64,000 bases of DNA from Tubulanus polymorphus (taxonomy: Eukaryota; Nemertea; Palaeonemertea; Tubulaniformes; Tubulanidae), in NCBI RefSeq assembly GCF_964204645.1, contig NC_134031.1, forward strand, positions 9,774,501 through 9,838,500, written 5' to 3'. A program made the translations under genes and the position numbers. Shown in pieces: positions 1 to 8,696 of the stretch. Below the pieces are notes generated by a model. That model ran no database searches. It saw only the letters and a list, made by a program, of their open reading frames with translations, and had not been told where the DNA came from. Position 1 is the first letter of the stretch, and each line of letters begins with the position of its first letter.

Positions 1-105
1 ATCTTTCCGAGACTCGATGTTGCCGCGTAGCGATCAGAGTGCGGAATTCAAGCAGCAAGGGAGTAACGATTCCAAGTAAGTCTCAGTTGTGTCGGTTAAT
101 TTGTG

Positions 106-138
106 CAGGGAAGTGTGATGAGATGGAATACGGACGCT
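106..138 (-). repeat. 33-bp inverted match to the start of the gypsy pol ORF
   Basis: These 33 bases are the exact reverse complement of 2294-2326, near the start of the gypsy ORF. Read on the minus strand the frame keeps the residues VRIPSHHTSL and then diverges from the gypsy protein. It is probably a scrap of a related retroelement in the opposite orientation. The match is too short to classify alone. Confidence 0.6.
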
Positions 139-723
139 ATTGTGCAGCTCTTGTCGAATGTGCGTTGTAATTGCCCTAAAGCCGATAACGGTTCGTCGGC
201 GAGCGCTTTGTTACGTAACGCGCCGATAAGCGATAACCAGCGAGATCGGGAATCTCCGTAATAATTCAGTTGTTTCCGAATATCGGTTTTTCATCCCATA
301 ATAAACTTATATAAAGATTCCTCTGTAAACTGGTTAAACTCAACACCTGATTTCCCCTCATCAATTTTAGTCGATCAACTTGTATTCACAATTGTCTTAA
401 ATTTAAGTGCCCCCTAGTTTGTCTCTTAACTGCTTCTCTTTAATCTGTTTTAGCGTGTAACTGTTTCTACGTTAATTTTCCTTTAGTTAGTATCATCTCT
501 GATTACTTGAATTAGTCTCTTTGTCTCTGGATTGTATATATCTCTCATAATTTCTGTAGTATTCATTATTTCTGAAGATGACTATTAGGACATAGACGAA
601 ACGTTGAATAAACTACTAACATTTTTGGACTTTTTCGTTATCATTGTGGGATTCTCTCTACATCGCTTCAGACGGATATAGTGTTTTATCAATCGTGATA
701 TCGGTTCTTTCCGCTGTATTAAA

Positions 724-1400
724 ATGGCAACGGTTGTCAACGAAATTATAAATGATGAGGATTTTGACGATCTATTCTTTGATAGTGACGAATTGGTTCA
801 GATCCATACGGAAATATTACGGGAATCCTCTGGATCAGGATCAACTAATTCGGCCGATTCTAGTGAGTGTTATTCCTTTTGAATCAATGAAATATCGGAA
901 TAGTTTCTACCTAATTGCAGGCACTTTATTCTTTCCTTTTCTTTTTCATATAGGTACTTCTCAGGCTCAGCTGACCAGAGACTGCGATCTGAACACGAGA
1001 AAACACACATACAGGTATTTCTTACATTTATTTTTATAATCAATACAATCCTTTTAGGTTATAAAATAATAAACGAATACAGAAAATAATATATAAAGAT
1101 AATATAAAAAATCCAGATAAGTACATGTTAAAATAATAATCATTATTATTATTTTCGCAGGAACACTATATATTTGGAAAAGGCTATGACTGAAGTGATT
1201 AACCATCGAGTATTTAAATTCAGTTCAAATGGAATGGCAGCAGTACATAATGGAAAATCGATCGATAAAATTTTGACTACAAATACGTCGCCGTCCAGAC
1301 TTGGAATTAACCAGTGGTTTACAAAAATTCAAGATACATTATGTTCCGCCATTCACATAAGCACTGCGAAAGATTTGGATAAAATGTGGGCAAAGTTTCA
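724..1400 (+). CDS. Putative three-exon gene of unknown function
   Basis: An ATG at 724 opens an acidic exon (724-862, starting MATVVNEIINDEDFDD) that ends at a GTGAGT donor. A second exon (954-1014) follows a TAG acceptor, and a third begins at 1161 after a polypyrimidine-AG acceptor. The phases fit at both junctions (1 base plus 2; 2 bases plus 1), giving one continuous frame. Exon 3 includes the segment AIHISTAKDLDKMWAKFH. The frame stays open to 1653, but beyond about 1398 it runs antisense to a better-looking zinc-finger ORF, so the true 3' end is uncertain. I do not recognise the family. The splice and phase agreement is what I see; expression is inference. Confidence 0.4.
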
Positions 1401-1634
1401 TGTTGTGATAGTCACAGGGACAGTTTTTTTAACGTTTTTGTTCTTACGCCATTTTTGTAATTTGACACGACACATATTACAGATATATATCGGGTACTGT
1501 TCAGTATCATCATCAAAATCAATGTTGAACAACTCCTTCACATGGCTTTTGAAATTATTTTTATCGATAGGACGACGATCCGGAGGTTTCGCATTTTTTC
1601 CACACAATCGACAAAGATCCATGACTAAAAACAA
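1398..1634 (-). CDS. Small zinc-finger protein, RAG1-like CRLCG...C-x2-C module
   Basis: This 78-aa ORF starts MFLVMDLCRLCGK. It has paired cysteines at CRLC and about 40 residues later at ICNMC, separated by a helix-like stretch ending LFNIDFDDD. The spacing and the words CRLCG, LF.ID and C..C resemble the zinc-binding segment N-terminal to the RAG1 core, and similar small modules of marine-invertebrate proteins. It lies antisense to the tail of the upstream spliced gene, so only one of the two overlapping frames is likely real here; the cysteine pattern favours this one. It could be one exon of a longer gene or a transposon remnant. Confidence 0.4.
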   Translation of the reverse strand: MFLVMDLCRLCGKNAKPPDRRPIDKNNFKSHVKELFNIDFDDDTEQYPIYICNMCRVKLQKWRKNKNVKKTVPVTITT

Positions 1635-1653
1635 GAAAAGGTTAATTAAATGA

Positions 1654-2266
1654 GATTGCTGATGCTATTTAGGCAGCTTGGTTTATATGGGGGACAATAA
1701 TTTGTAGGCCTAATGTAAGCGTTATTAAGTAACATTATTATGTAGTAAATACACATTTTAAAGATCATACTTCGTGTATATGTTTGTGTCGTAACATAGC
1801 AACATGACGTCAGAAACGAAAGCTGCGCGAGTCTGGGCCGAAATATTTGATATCTTCAAGGCCCAAATAACGCTAAACCCGGAATCGGAACGAACTGGCA
1901 AAAACATATGTTTAACACATAAAAACAGACTTTAATCACAATATAAATACTTAATGTTCCGATTCCGGGTTTCGGAGATATAGAAGAATAAAAATACATA
2001 CCTTTTTGGACAAATTTTACGAGAAATTGTTGAATTTCAACCGATTTTCTAAAGAAAAATATGTGTATACACAGCCACTTCCACGTGGTTCAATGAACTG
2101 CAGTGCGCATGCGTAGTATCGATCGCAGAACATTTATCGGGCTAAAACTATTGCGGGTTGTTCTGCGACCGAATCAAAGTTGATGTTGACTGGTGTTCAG
2201 CTGGTAACACACACTCGATAAGCGTAGCTTACTGCTGTTGCGGTAACCTTTGATGTACGGGCTGAA
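1654..2266. other. Non-coding stretch with a 17-bp inverted repeat
   Basis: I see no gene here. A perfect 17-bp inverted repeat sits at about 1873-1889 and 1953-1969 (core CCCGGAATCGGAAC), separated by about 60 bases. The stretch runs into the gypsy ORF with no recognisable 5' LTR, gag or protease. Confidence 0.5.
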
Positions 2267-5200
2267 TTGAATAGCCTACATCCGGCAATTAAAAGCGTCC
2301 GTATTCCATCTCATCACACTTCCCTGATTTGTGTAAATGAAGTCGCAAACTGTGCTACTATTCCAGATGCAAGTGGGGTCAACGAAAAAAGCATCGATGA
2401 AGTCTCAGATGATGAGTTTCTAAAGAGTATCGATCTCACGGGTGTTCAAACGGAAGAGGAGGAAGGAATGCTCCGTGAACTTTTACTCAAATGGAAGAGG
2501 GTTTTTGCTGTCAAGGACTTGGATCTAGGGACGACTCAGGTTTACGAACATCGGATTCGTCTCACGGACGACACACCTATAAACCAGAGATATCGGCGTA
2601 TACCACCTGGAATGGTGAATGAAGTGCGGGAACATATCCGTTTAATGTTGCAGGCAGGGGTAATTCGCCACTCGGTTAGTCCATACTCAAGTCCGGTAGT
2701 TTTGGTCCGTAAAAAGAATGGGGAACTCCGTTTCTGCATCGACTACCGTGAACTTAATAAAAAGACCATACCCGATCGATACAGCCTGCCTCGTATCGAC
2801 GAAGTATTGAACAACCTCGCGGAATGCGATCATTTCACTGTGATCGACTTAAAATCGGGGTATTGGCAGCTTAAGATGGCCGAAAGAGATCGCGAAAAAA
2901 CGGCTTTCAATGCAGGACCAGGATTTGGATTCTACGAGTTCGAAAAAATGCCGTTCGGGCTTACCGGCGCGCCTGCATCGTTTCAACGGCTTATGGAACG
3001 AGTCCTTGGGGAATTAAATCTACGGACGTGTATTGTCTATATGGATGATATAATTGTATTCTCCAAAGGAGCGAAACAACACATCGAAAGGTTGGAGGAG
3101 GTATTCGCTTGCTTGGAGAGAGCTGGTTTGAAAGCTAAACCCTCTAAATGTGTCTTCATGAGACCCGAGGTTCTTTATTTGGGACACAAGATATCGAGTA
3201 GGGGGATAGAGACAGACCCTTCCAAGATTAGCACGATTCGCGAATGGAAACGACCGGAGACCGTGAGGGAAGTGCGGTCTTTTCTAGGATTCGCAGGGTA
3301 CTATCGGAGATTTGTACCTGATTTCTCTCGGAGTGCAAAACCTCTCACGGATCATTTGAAAGGAATCCCAAAGGATTGCGGTCGAAATAAAAAACTCGAC
3401 GAACGACTCGTATGGGGTGATAAAGAAGAGGCAGCATTCAATTCATTAAAAGAATCGTTGATGAATCCTCCTGTTTTAGGCTTCGCAGACTACTCACGTC
3501 CTTTCATACTTCGCACGGACGCTTCAACAACGGGTCTCGGAGCCGTTCTTTATCAAGAACAGAACGGTGAGCGCCGGGTTATCGGTTTCGCGAGTCGGTC
3601 TCTCAAGGAATCTGAGACACGATACCCGATACATAAGTTGGAGTTTCTCGCCCTCAAATGGGCCGTAACCGATGTGTTCCATGATTATTTATACGGGCAT
3701 TTCTGCACCGTGGAGACCGACAATAATCCTCTGACCCATGTTCTGCGAGCTGCGAAATTAGATGCCGTCAGTCACCGTTGGCTGCAGGCACTGTCGGTGT
3801 ACCAATTAGACATCGTCTATAAGCCAGGGAAGAGCATGAAAGATGCTGACATTCTTAGTCGTCGTGTGGAGGCTGAGGTAGTCCAAGCATTCTGCGCTTC
3901 AGCTCATGCAGAGTCCATCCCTCCGTTGAGGGATGACACAGGTATTGTATTTCCCGAAGGCGATCCCGTGACCTTGCAGAATTCTGACTCAGTACTCAGG
4001 AAAATAAAAACCTGCTTAGAGGAGAAAGTTAGATTCGTCCCTATGAATAGAGAGGAGCAGAAATATGTGAAGTATATGTCGTCACTAGCGTTAGAGGATG
4101 GGGTCATCGTGCGAAGGAAACAAGTCGACGGAAAGGAAGTGACTCAAGTGCTGATGCCACCAGATAAGAGGGATGAGATATTATTTCATGCGCACGATGC
4201 GCTCGGTCATATCGGTCGTGATAAAGTTTGGGGAATAATTAATTCCCGTTTCTTATGGCCTGGGATGTTTGCCGACGTCGAAAGATATCTGAAAGGTTGT
4301 CGCCGCTGCGCTGTGAATAAAAGTCAAGAACACCGTGCGCCTCTAGAGTCAATATTAACGACGGAACCCTTAGAAATGCTATGTATGGATTTTCTGAAGC
4401 TAGAGCCGGCATGTGGATTTGAAAATCTGCTGGTGCTCACTGACCATTTTTCGAAATTTTCAGTTGTGGTGGCCACGAAAAACCAACTAGCTAAAACGAC
4501 TGCCAAAGCTATTTACGACAATTTCATTTTGAGATATGGCATACCAATGAAATTACATAGCGATCAAGGACGAAATTTCGAAAGCCAGATAGTGAGAGAA
4601 TTGTGTCAGCTGCTTAAGATTGAAAAAAACCGCACGACCCCGTACCACCCTCAAGGGAACGGGTGTGTAGAGAAAATGAACGGAACTCTATTACGACGCT
4701 TGGCTTTACTTGAGCCACTTCAGAAAACCAAGTGGAAGGACTCTCTGCAGACGGTCGTTTGGCAGTACAACTGCACCCCGCATGCCACGACAGGGTTCTC
4801 GCCGTATCAGTTACTCTTTGGTAGAGAGCCTCGTTTACCTCTGGACAGCATTTTCGGAGTTGATAAATTGAGGTGTCGCACAAAGTTTGGAGAGCAGATA
4901 CAAGAGGAAATCGCCCATGCGTGGAAGACTGCTCGACAACGAATGGAGAGTGCTGCTGACAGGTCGGGATGGTATTACGACGCGAAGATTAGGGGTGGAG
5001 TCCTTCAACTCCAGGACTTGGTTTTGGTTAAAAACGTCGGTCCCTCATCGCAAGGTAAATTATCAGATCGCTGGTTGGATGAGGAATTCGTAGTTGTAGC
5101 CCGTCCAGATGATGATTTTCCTGTCTACACCGTCGAGAGTATGAAGACCGGGAAACGAAGAACTCTTCATCGCAATATGTTATATCCCCTGGCTTATCCC

Positions 5201-5716
5201 CTCCGAAAGACTATGGCATATGAAGAATCGGAGAAAGGCAAGAGGATTGGTCAGTCAGGTAAACGCAAGATCAGCGTTGGGTTTGGACAGGATTCGGATC
5301 GGTCGGATTCCGATGAGTCTTTCGATGGGATTGAGGAGATGGACCTTTTGGTAACTGTACCTGATGAAAAAGCAGAGACAATAGTCGTGGAGGCCGATGT
5401 GCCTATTCAACCAGAACAGTACCGGACTGAGATCGCGGAATCAGCGATGGACGTTCCTGTGGATGACGGCGTAGGAGCAGACAACTCTTCTAATGACGGA
5501 GTTGAAGAACAGCCGCCTCGTCGATCGACTCGATTACGTCAAGTACCTGCTCGTTTTGCGAACAGTGATTTTGTGTTATCAGGTGGAACGGTGAAGGAGA
5601 AAGTTCCAGATTGGCAGAGACGAGTCGAGTCCCTTATGGAAGTGGCTAGGGATAGCGCAATTACGTCGAATCCTTTACTTCTCTCGTCACTGATAAATTT
5701 GATTCAAAATGGTTGA
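2267..5716 (+). CDS. pol: Ty3/gypsy retrotransposon pol polyprotein (RT-RNase H-integrase)
   Basis: An uninterrupted 1149-aa frame. The RT domain is at about residues 95-300 with FCIDYRELNKKT and the catalytic YMDD near 257. RNase H starts with the LRTDAST motif near 415. The integrase H2C2 zinc finger (HDALGHIGRDK, then CRRC) is near 643-685. The integrase core has D in MDFLKL (near 707), D in HSDQGRNF (near 764) and E in VEKMNGTL (near 803). All catalytic positions look intact. This is the domain order of Ty3/gypsy, not Ty1/copia. Gag and protease are missing upstream, so the copy is 5' truncated or its first ORF is lost. The C-terminal ~200 residues are acidic and of unknown role. The open frame suggests a young insertion. 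Confidence 0.95.
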   Translation: MNSLHPAIKSVRIPSHHTSLICVNEVANCATIPDASGVNEKSIDEVSDDEFLKSIDLTGVQTEEEEGMLRELLLKWKRVFAVKDLDLGTTQVYEHRIRLTDDTPINQRYRRIPPGMVNEVREHIRLMLQAGVIRHSVSPYSSPVVLVRKKNGELRFCIDYRELNKKTIPDRYSLPRIDEVLNNLAECDHFTVIDLKSGYWQLKMAERDREKTAFNAGPGFGFYEFEKMPFGLTGAPASFQRLMERVLGELNLRTCIVYMDDIIVFSKGAKQHIERLEEVFACLERAGLKAKPSKCVFMRPEVLYLGHKISSRGIETDPSKISTIREWKRPETVREVRSFLGFAGYYRRFVPDFSRSAKPLTDHLKGIPKDCGRNKKLDERLVWGDKEEAAFNSLKESLMNPPVLGFADYSRPFILRTDASTTGLGAVLYQEQNGERRVIGFASRSLKESETRYPIHKLEFLALKWAVTDVFHDYLYGHFCTVETDNNPLTHVLRAAKLDAVSHRWLQALSVYQLDIVYKPGKSMKDADILSRRVEAEVVQAFCASAHAESIPPLRDDTGIVFPEGDPVTLQNSDSVLRKIKTCLEEKVRFVPMNREEQKYVKYMSSLALEDGVIVRRKQVDGKEVTQVLMPPDKRDEILFHAHDALGHIGRDKVWGIINSRFLWPGMFADVERYLKGCRRCAVNKSQEHRAPLESILTTEPLEMLCMDFLKLEPACGFENLLVLTDHFSKFSVVVATKNQLAKTTAKAIYDNFILRYGIPMKLHSDQGRNFESQIVRELCQLLKIEKNRTTPYHPQGNGCVEKMNGTLLRRLALLEPLQKTKWKDSLQTVVWQYNCTPHATTGFSPYQLLFGREPRLPLDSIFGVDKLRCRTKFGEQIQEEIAHAWKTARQRMESAADRSGWYYDAKIRGGVLQLQDLVLVKNVGPSSQGKLSDRWLDEEFVVVARPDDDFPVYTVESMKTGKRRTLHRNMLYPLAYPLRKTMAYEESEKGKRIGQSGKRKISVGFGQDSDRSDSDESFDGIEEMDLLVTVPDEKAETIVVEADVPIQPEQYRTEIAESAMDVPVDDGVGADNSSNDGVEEQPPRRSTRLRQVPARFANSDFVLSGGTVKEKVPDWQRRVESLMEVARDSAITSNPLLLSSLINLIQNG

Positions 5717-6211
5717 TAACTAATAAAGAAATAAGGGTTTTAATGCACACGTTGTTATATGTTGAAGTTGTTTTATTCTAGATGTTTATCTCTTTAGTGA
5801 ATGATCTGAAAGAGATGAGAATTTCGTTAATGGAACGTTCGTCTTTTTTAAAAAAAAAAGGAAAAAAGCGGAGGGGCTTGTTGAAAAAATGACCATGTCT
5901 TTTGATGCGTGCTCAAGGCTTCATTCGTCTAGGGTAAAAATGTTGGAAATTTACTAATATGGGATGAATTGAAATTATCTCGTTTGGCGGATAAAGATTC
6001 GTTAAGGATGGGTCTTGTATATTGATTTTTGACTCTCATGCAGTGCTTCGGGTGTTAATTTAGTGCAGTTTCATATTGACAGGGTCTGGAAACTTGTTTT
6101 TCTTGTTTTTCGAAAGTAAGGTGAGAGTGTGATAGAGTGAAAATTATTGACTGTAAGCTGGCGCCCCTCTATGGGTGTTCGTGGAATCACGGTTGACTTC
6201 CTGGAGGTGTT

Positions 6212-6306
6212 GTCAGTCTTTAGAATTCTGCCATATAGGCAGGATATTCTGTGATTTTGGAATAAAGTTTCTTGTACATATACAACGAAAACTTTATCTT
6301 ATTTAG
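6212..6306 (+). repeat. 95-bp direct repeat, copy 1 (LTR-like, with AATAAA)
   Basis: Identical over 95 bases to 6672-6766, offset 460 bp. It contains GGAATAAAG, a polyadenylation signal as expected in the R region of an LTR. Copy 1 is followed at once by GTAAGT, a consensus splice donor; copy 2 is not. Confidence 0.85.
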
Positions 6307-6671
6307 GTAAGTTTGTCTTACGTAGATATAATATTATGCTGTTTTTATAGGCCTTGTCATTGAAATTAGATGTGTTATATGGAATTGTTGAAATTCCTTT
6401 ATGAAATCAAATTTCCCGCCATTTTTGTATGCTAATTAACTAGGTTAGAAAGTGGTCTTATCTTCGGTCTTCTATCAGAATATCGTAATGTAAATATTTA
6501 ATGTTTGAAAATTGAGATATAAATTGGTCGAAAAAGCTGATTATTAAGTGTGATATATATAATATGTAAGTTACTCTATTGTTTTGTGGATAATTTAATG
6601 AAGATGTTGGGAGATATCGTTCTCCTTGGGTGGAGATAATATGTATATAAATTAATAGATATTGAGATGTG

Positions 6672-6766
6672 GTCAGTCTTTAGAATTCTGCCATATAGGC
6701 AGGATATTCTGTGATTTTGGAATAAAGTTTCTTGTACATATACAACGAAAACTTTATCTTATTTAG
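6672..6766 (+). repeat. 95-bp direct repeat, copy 2
   Basis: Perfect copy of 6212-6306. It is followed by TCCGCAGTTCC and a leader-like stretch. Perfect identity suggests a recent duplication or the R segments of one LTR family. Confidence 0.85.
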
Positions 6767-6954
6767 TCCGCAGTTCCTGGAGAGAAGAAACGGCTGGTCA
6801 ATCGCCCCGACAGTTGGTGGTTGTGATATGGTAGCAGTTCCCCCGTCAAACTAGTCCTGAAATCTTGGTTGCGGAGTGGGAGTCTCCACGAAATATCTTC
6901 GCCCAACGATCTGGAGGATCCCGCTCTGTGACAATTGTAAATTATTTAAACATA

Positions 6955-7152
6955 GATATTATAATTCCATTTGATGAATTAACAAACAAAAAGAAACAGA
7001 GAGCGAGATGAAATGTGGTACAAGATAGAACTTTATTTAAATGAGAAAAATGAAATGGAAGAAGAACCTAAACAAATTATACAAGAACAATTAAATGAAA
7101 ATGAAGAAGCCAATAGTGATTTCGAGTATGATGATATTGATTTTATGTTTTA
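6955..7152 (+). pseudogene. C-terminal remnant of a convergent E1 gene, acidic tail
   Basis: The open frame runs from about 6980 to a TAA at 7152 and ends SDFEYDDIDFMF. A neighbouring frame (IIIPFDELTNKKKQRAR) joins it after one frameshift near 7010. The product would be the lysine- and glutamate-rich C-terminus of a protein whose N-terminus is lost to the left. It converges on PolB with 3 bases of overlap, as expected where the two gene sets of such elements meet. The family is unknown. Confidence 0.45.
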
Positions 7153-7614
7153 ATGGCCATAAGGTAATGTTTTTATACCATCATCTAAAATATGCCTTTT
7201 ATCATCAAATGGATTTAAACTAGTTTTTTCAACTTCATTAATGTACATCTCGTGATCTTCTGATCTTAAACAATTCATTTTGTGTTTCATTACAATTGAG
7301 TTATATAAACACTTTATATAATCTTGAAATTCTATATGTTTATCAACCACATGTTTTGTTATTCCTTTTAACTTTCTAGCTTCATGATCTTTTGTTCTAT
7401 AACTATACATTTTACTTCTTATCCCAACAAATTCAATCATTTCATCACCCCCTAATTCATCTTTAAACTTACCAGGAATCTTTTTATTATCATTGCTAAA
7501 TAGTTCATGATCTTTGGGATAATTGCTAAAATCAAAATGATGTTTTAATGTTTTTAAGTCTTTTGTTATATCATTTGTCTTGTGATCAGTGATTTTTAGT
7601 ATGTAGGCGTCCGT

Positions 7615-8696
7615 ATTTTTGGCTATTAATGGAAATCCACAGTTAAATGTACCATCTTCAGTTGATAAATCATAAACATAGTCAGTTGGGTTATATATTT
7701 CAAATAAATCTTTAACTTCTTCTGTTAATTCTTTTTCTACATGCCTTAAATTAAAACAATTTGGTTTAGATTTAATTAATTCTATATTCATATTAAATCC
7801 TAATGAACTGCATAATATATTTAATCCTGATATAGCAACTTTTCCTTTTTGAGCTAAAGATATTGTTTTGAAACTTTTTGAACCATCTGCTGCATAGAAT
7901 CCAATGAAGAACCATTTTCTTAAATTATCTCTTGCATTTAATACATAATCTGGAACTATCTTTTCTTTTGTTGAAGTATTACTTTTCACTATTGCATGAA
8001 TATAGAATTCATCATTATATTTTGTAGCAAAATCTTTAGGATTATTTACAAATATTCTATAAACCGCGGATGATTTCATATGATCCATGATTCTAAATGT
8101 TTTATGTGAATAAACTTCTTCGCAGAATTTCTTTATTCTTTCTAATAATTTCAAATCTTGATTGCGTAAATACCAACGATATTGAGTGCGATTAACATAC
8201 ACCAACACCAACAACAACAACATCATTTATACACACCTGCTGAACCATCTCCCATGAAAAATCTTTTGATAAAATATTCTTTTTCTTCTAATGTTTCAGG
8301 TTCTATGTTATAAATATTATCAATTATTTCATCAAATGACATATGATTCATTCTTTGGAAAAATCTTTTATGTAATAATTCATCTCCAATTTTTATATCA
8401 GTTGGTTTTATTTCATCACCATTTCGTTTAATTAAACTATGATCTTCTGTAACATCTAAAAACCCTAATTTAGTTCTAACTCTATAGATTTTCTTATTTG
8501 TTTTATGCCTAATAATATTCTTTAATTTTTTCCATCCATTTCTTGTCCAAACATCCATTAATCCATTTATTTGTATTAATTCTTTTTCACCATATGAAAT
8601 ATAACATTCATTTTGTTTTGGAATTATTTCTGAAATTCTTCTTATCAATATTTTATCATTACATTTTAATAATATTGGGGTATCAGCTGTTACAGA
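7615..8696 (-). other. Intein with LAGLIDADG homing endonuclease, in the PolB YxDTDS motif
   Basis: The intein starts at Ser1 (codon 8696-8694), directly after the YFD of PolB motif C. It ends at Asn (7617-7615), directly before the Thr-Asp of the same motif. Splicing block A is SVTADTPILL (residues 1-10). Block B has TEDH at 83-86. The two LAGLIDADG blocks are FFMGDGS (Asp150) and GFYAADGS (Asp260). Block F is YDLSTEDGTF (331-340), and the C-terminus is LIAKN followed by extein Thr+1. The penultimate residue is Lys where His is usual. The length is 1082 nt; leaving out a 32-bp insertion (8197-8228) gives exactly 350 codons in frame. Both endonuclease acidic residues and the terminal splice residues remain, but the insertion breaks the frame. 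PolB copies in E2, E3 and E5 lack the insert at this site. The site matches the pol-c position known from archaeal and giant-virus PolBs. Confidence 0.93.
8197..8228 (-). repeat. 32-bp frame-breaking insertion in the intein, TTG/TGT-rich
   Basis: Right after the first LAGLIDADG block (GDGSAGVY) a 32-bp segment made largely of TGT/TTG triplets is flanked by the hexamer GTGTAT on both sides. It adds a TGA stop and shifts the frame by two. The reading frame on the far side resumes intein sequence at once. It looks like a microsatellite or slippage duplication after integration, or an assembly error. Confidence 0.75.

Larger units (their letters stand above)
5717..6954 (+). other. 3' region of the gypsy element, probable LTR sequence
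   Basis: Non-coding DNA after pol. It contains an A-tract, two AATAAA-bearing 95-bp repeats listed separately, and a segment at 6767-6930 that resembles an LTR end plus leader (GGTAGCAG near 6830). I could not find a matching 5' LTR upstream of pol, so exact LTR borders cannot be set. The 3' limit of about 6930, before the E1-derived sequence, is an inference. Confidence 0.5.

Noticed and set aside
1400-1653. Plus-strand continuation of the 724-1400 gene
   Set aside because: It is antisense to the CxxC zinc-finger frame and shows no similarity to a protein family.
7615-8696. Group I intron or free-standing homing endonuclease as explanation of the PolB insert
   Set aside because: The frame is continuous with PolB on both sides, and protein-splicing blocks A, B and F with Ser1, terminal Asn and Thr+1 flank the LAGLIDADG blocks; an intron would not need these.
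7615-8696. Intein as contamination from a giant virus or amoeba
   Set aside because: The host PolB is the same family as three other copies in this window and sits in the same nested animal DNA; only a misassembly could still explain it, so read support should be checked.
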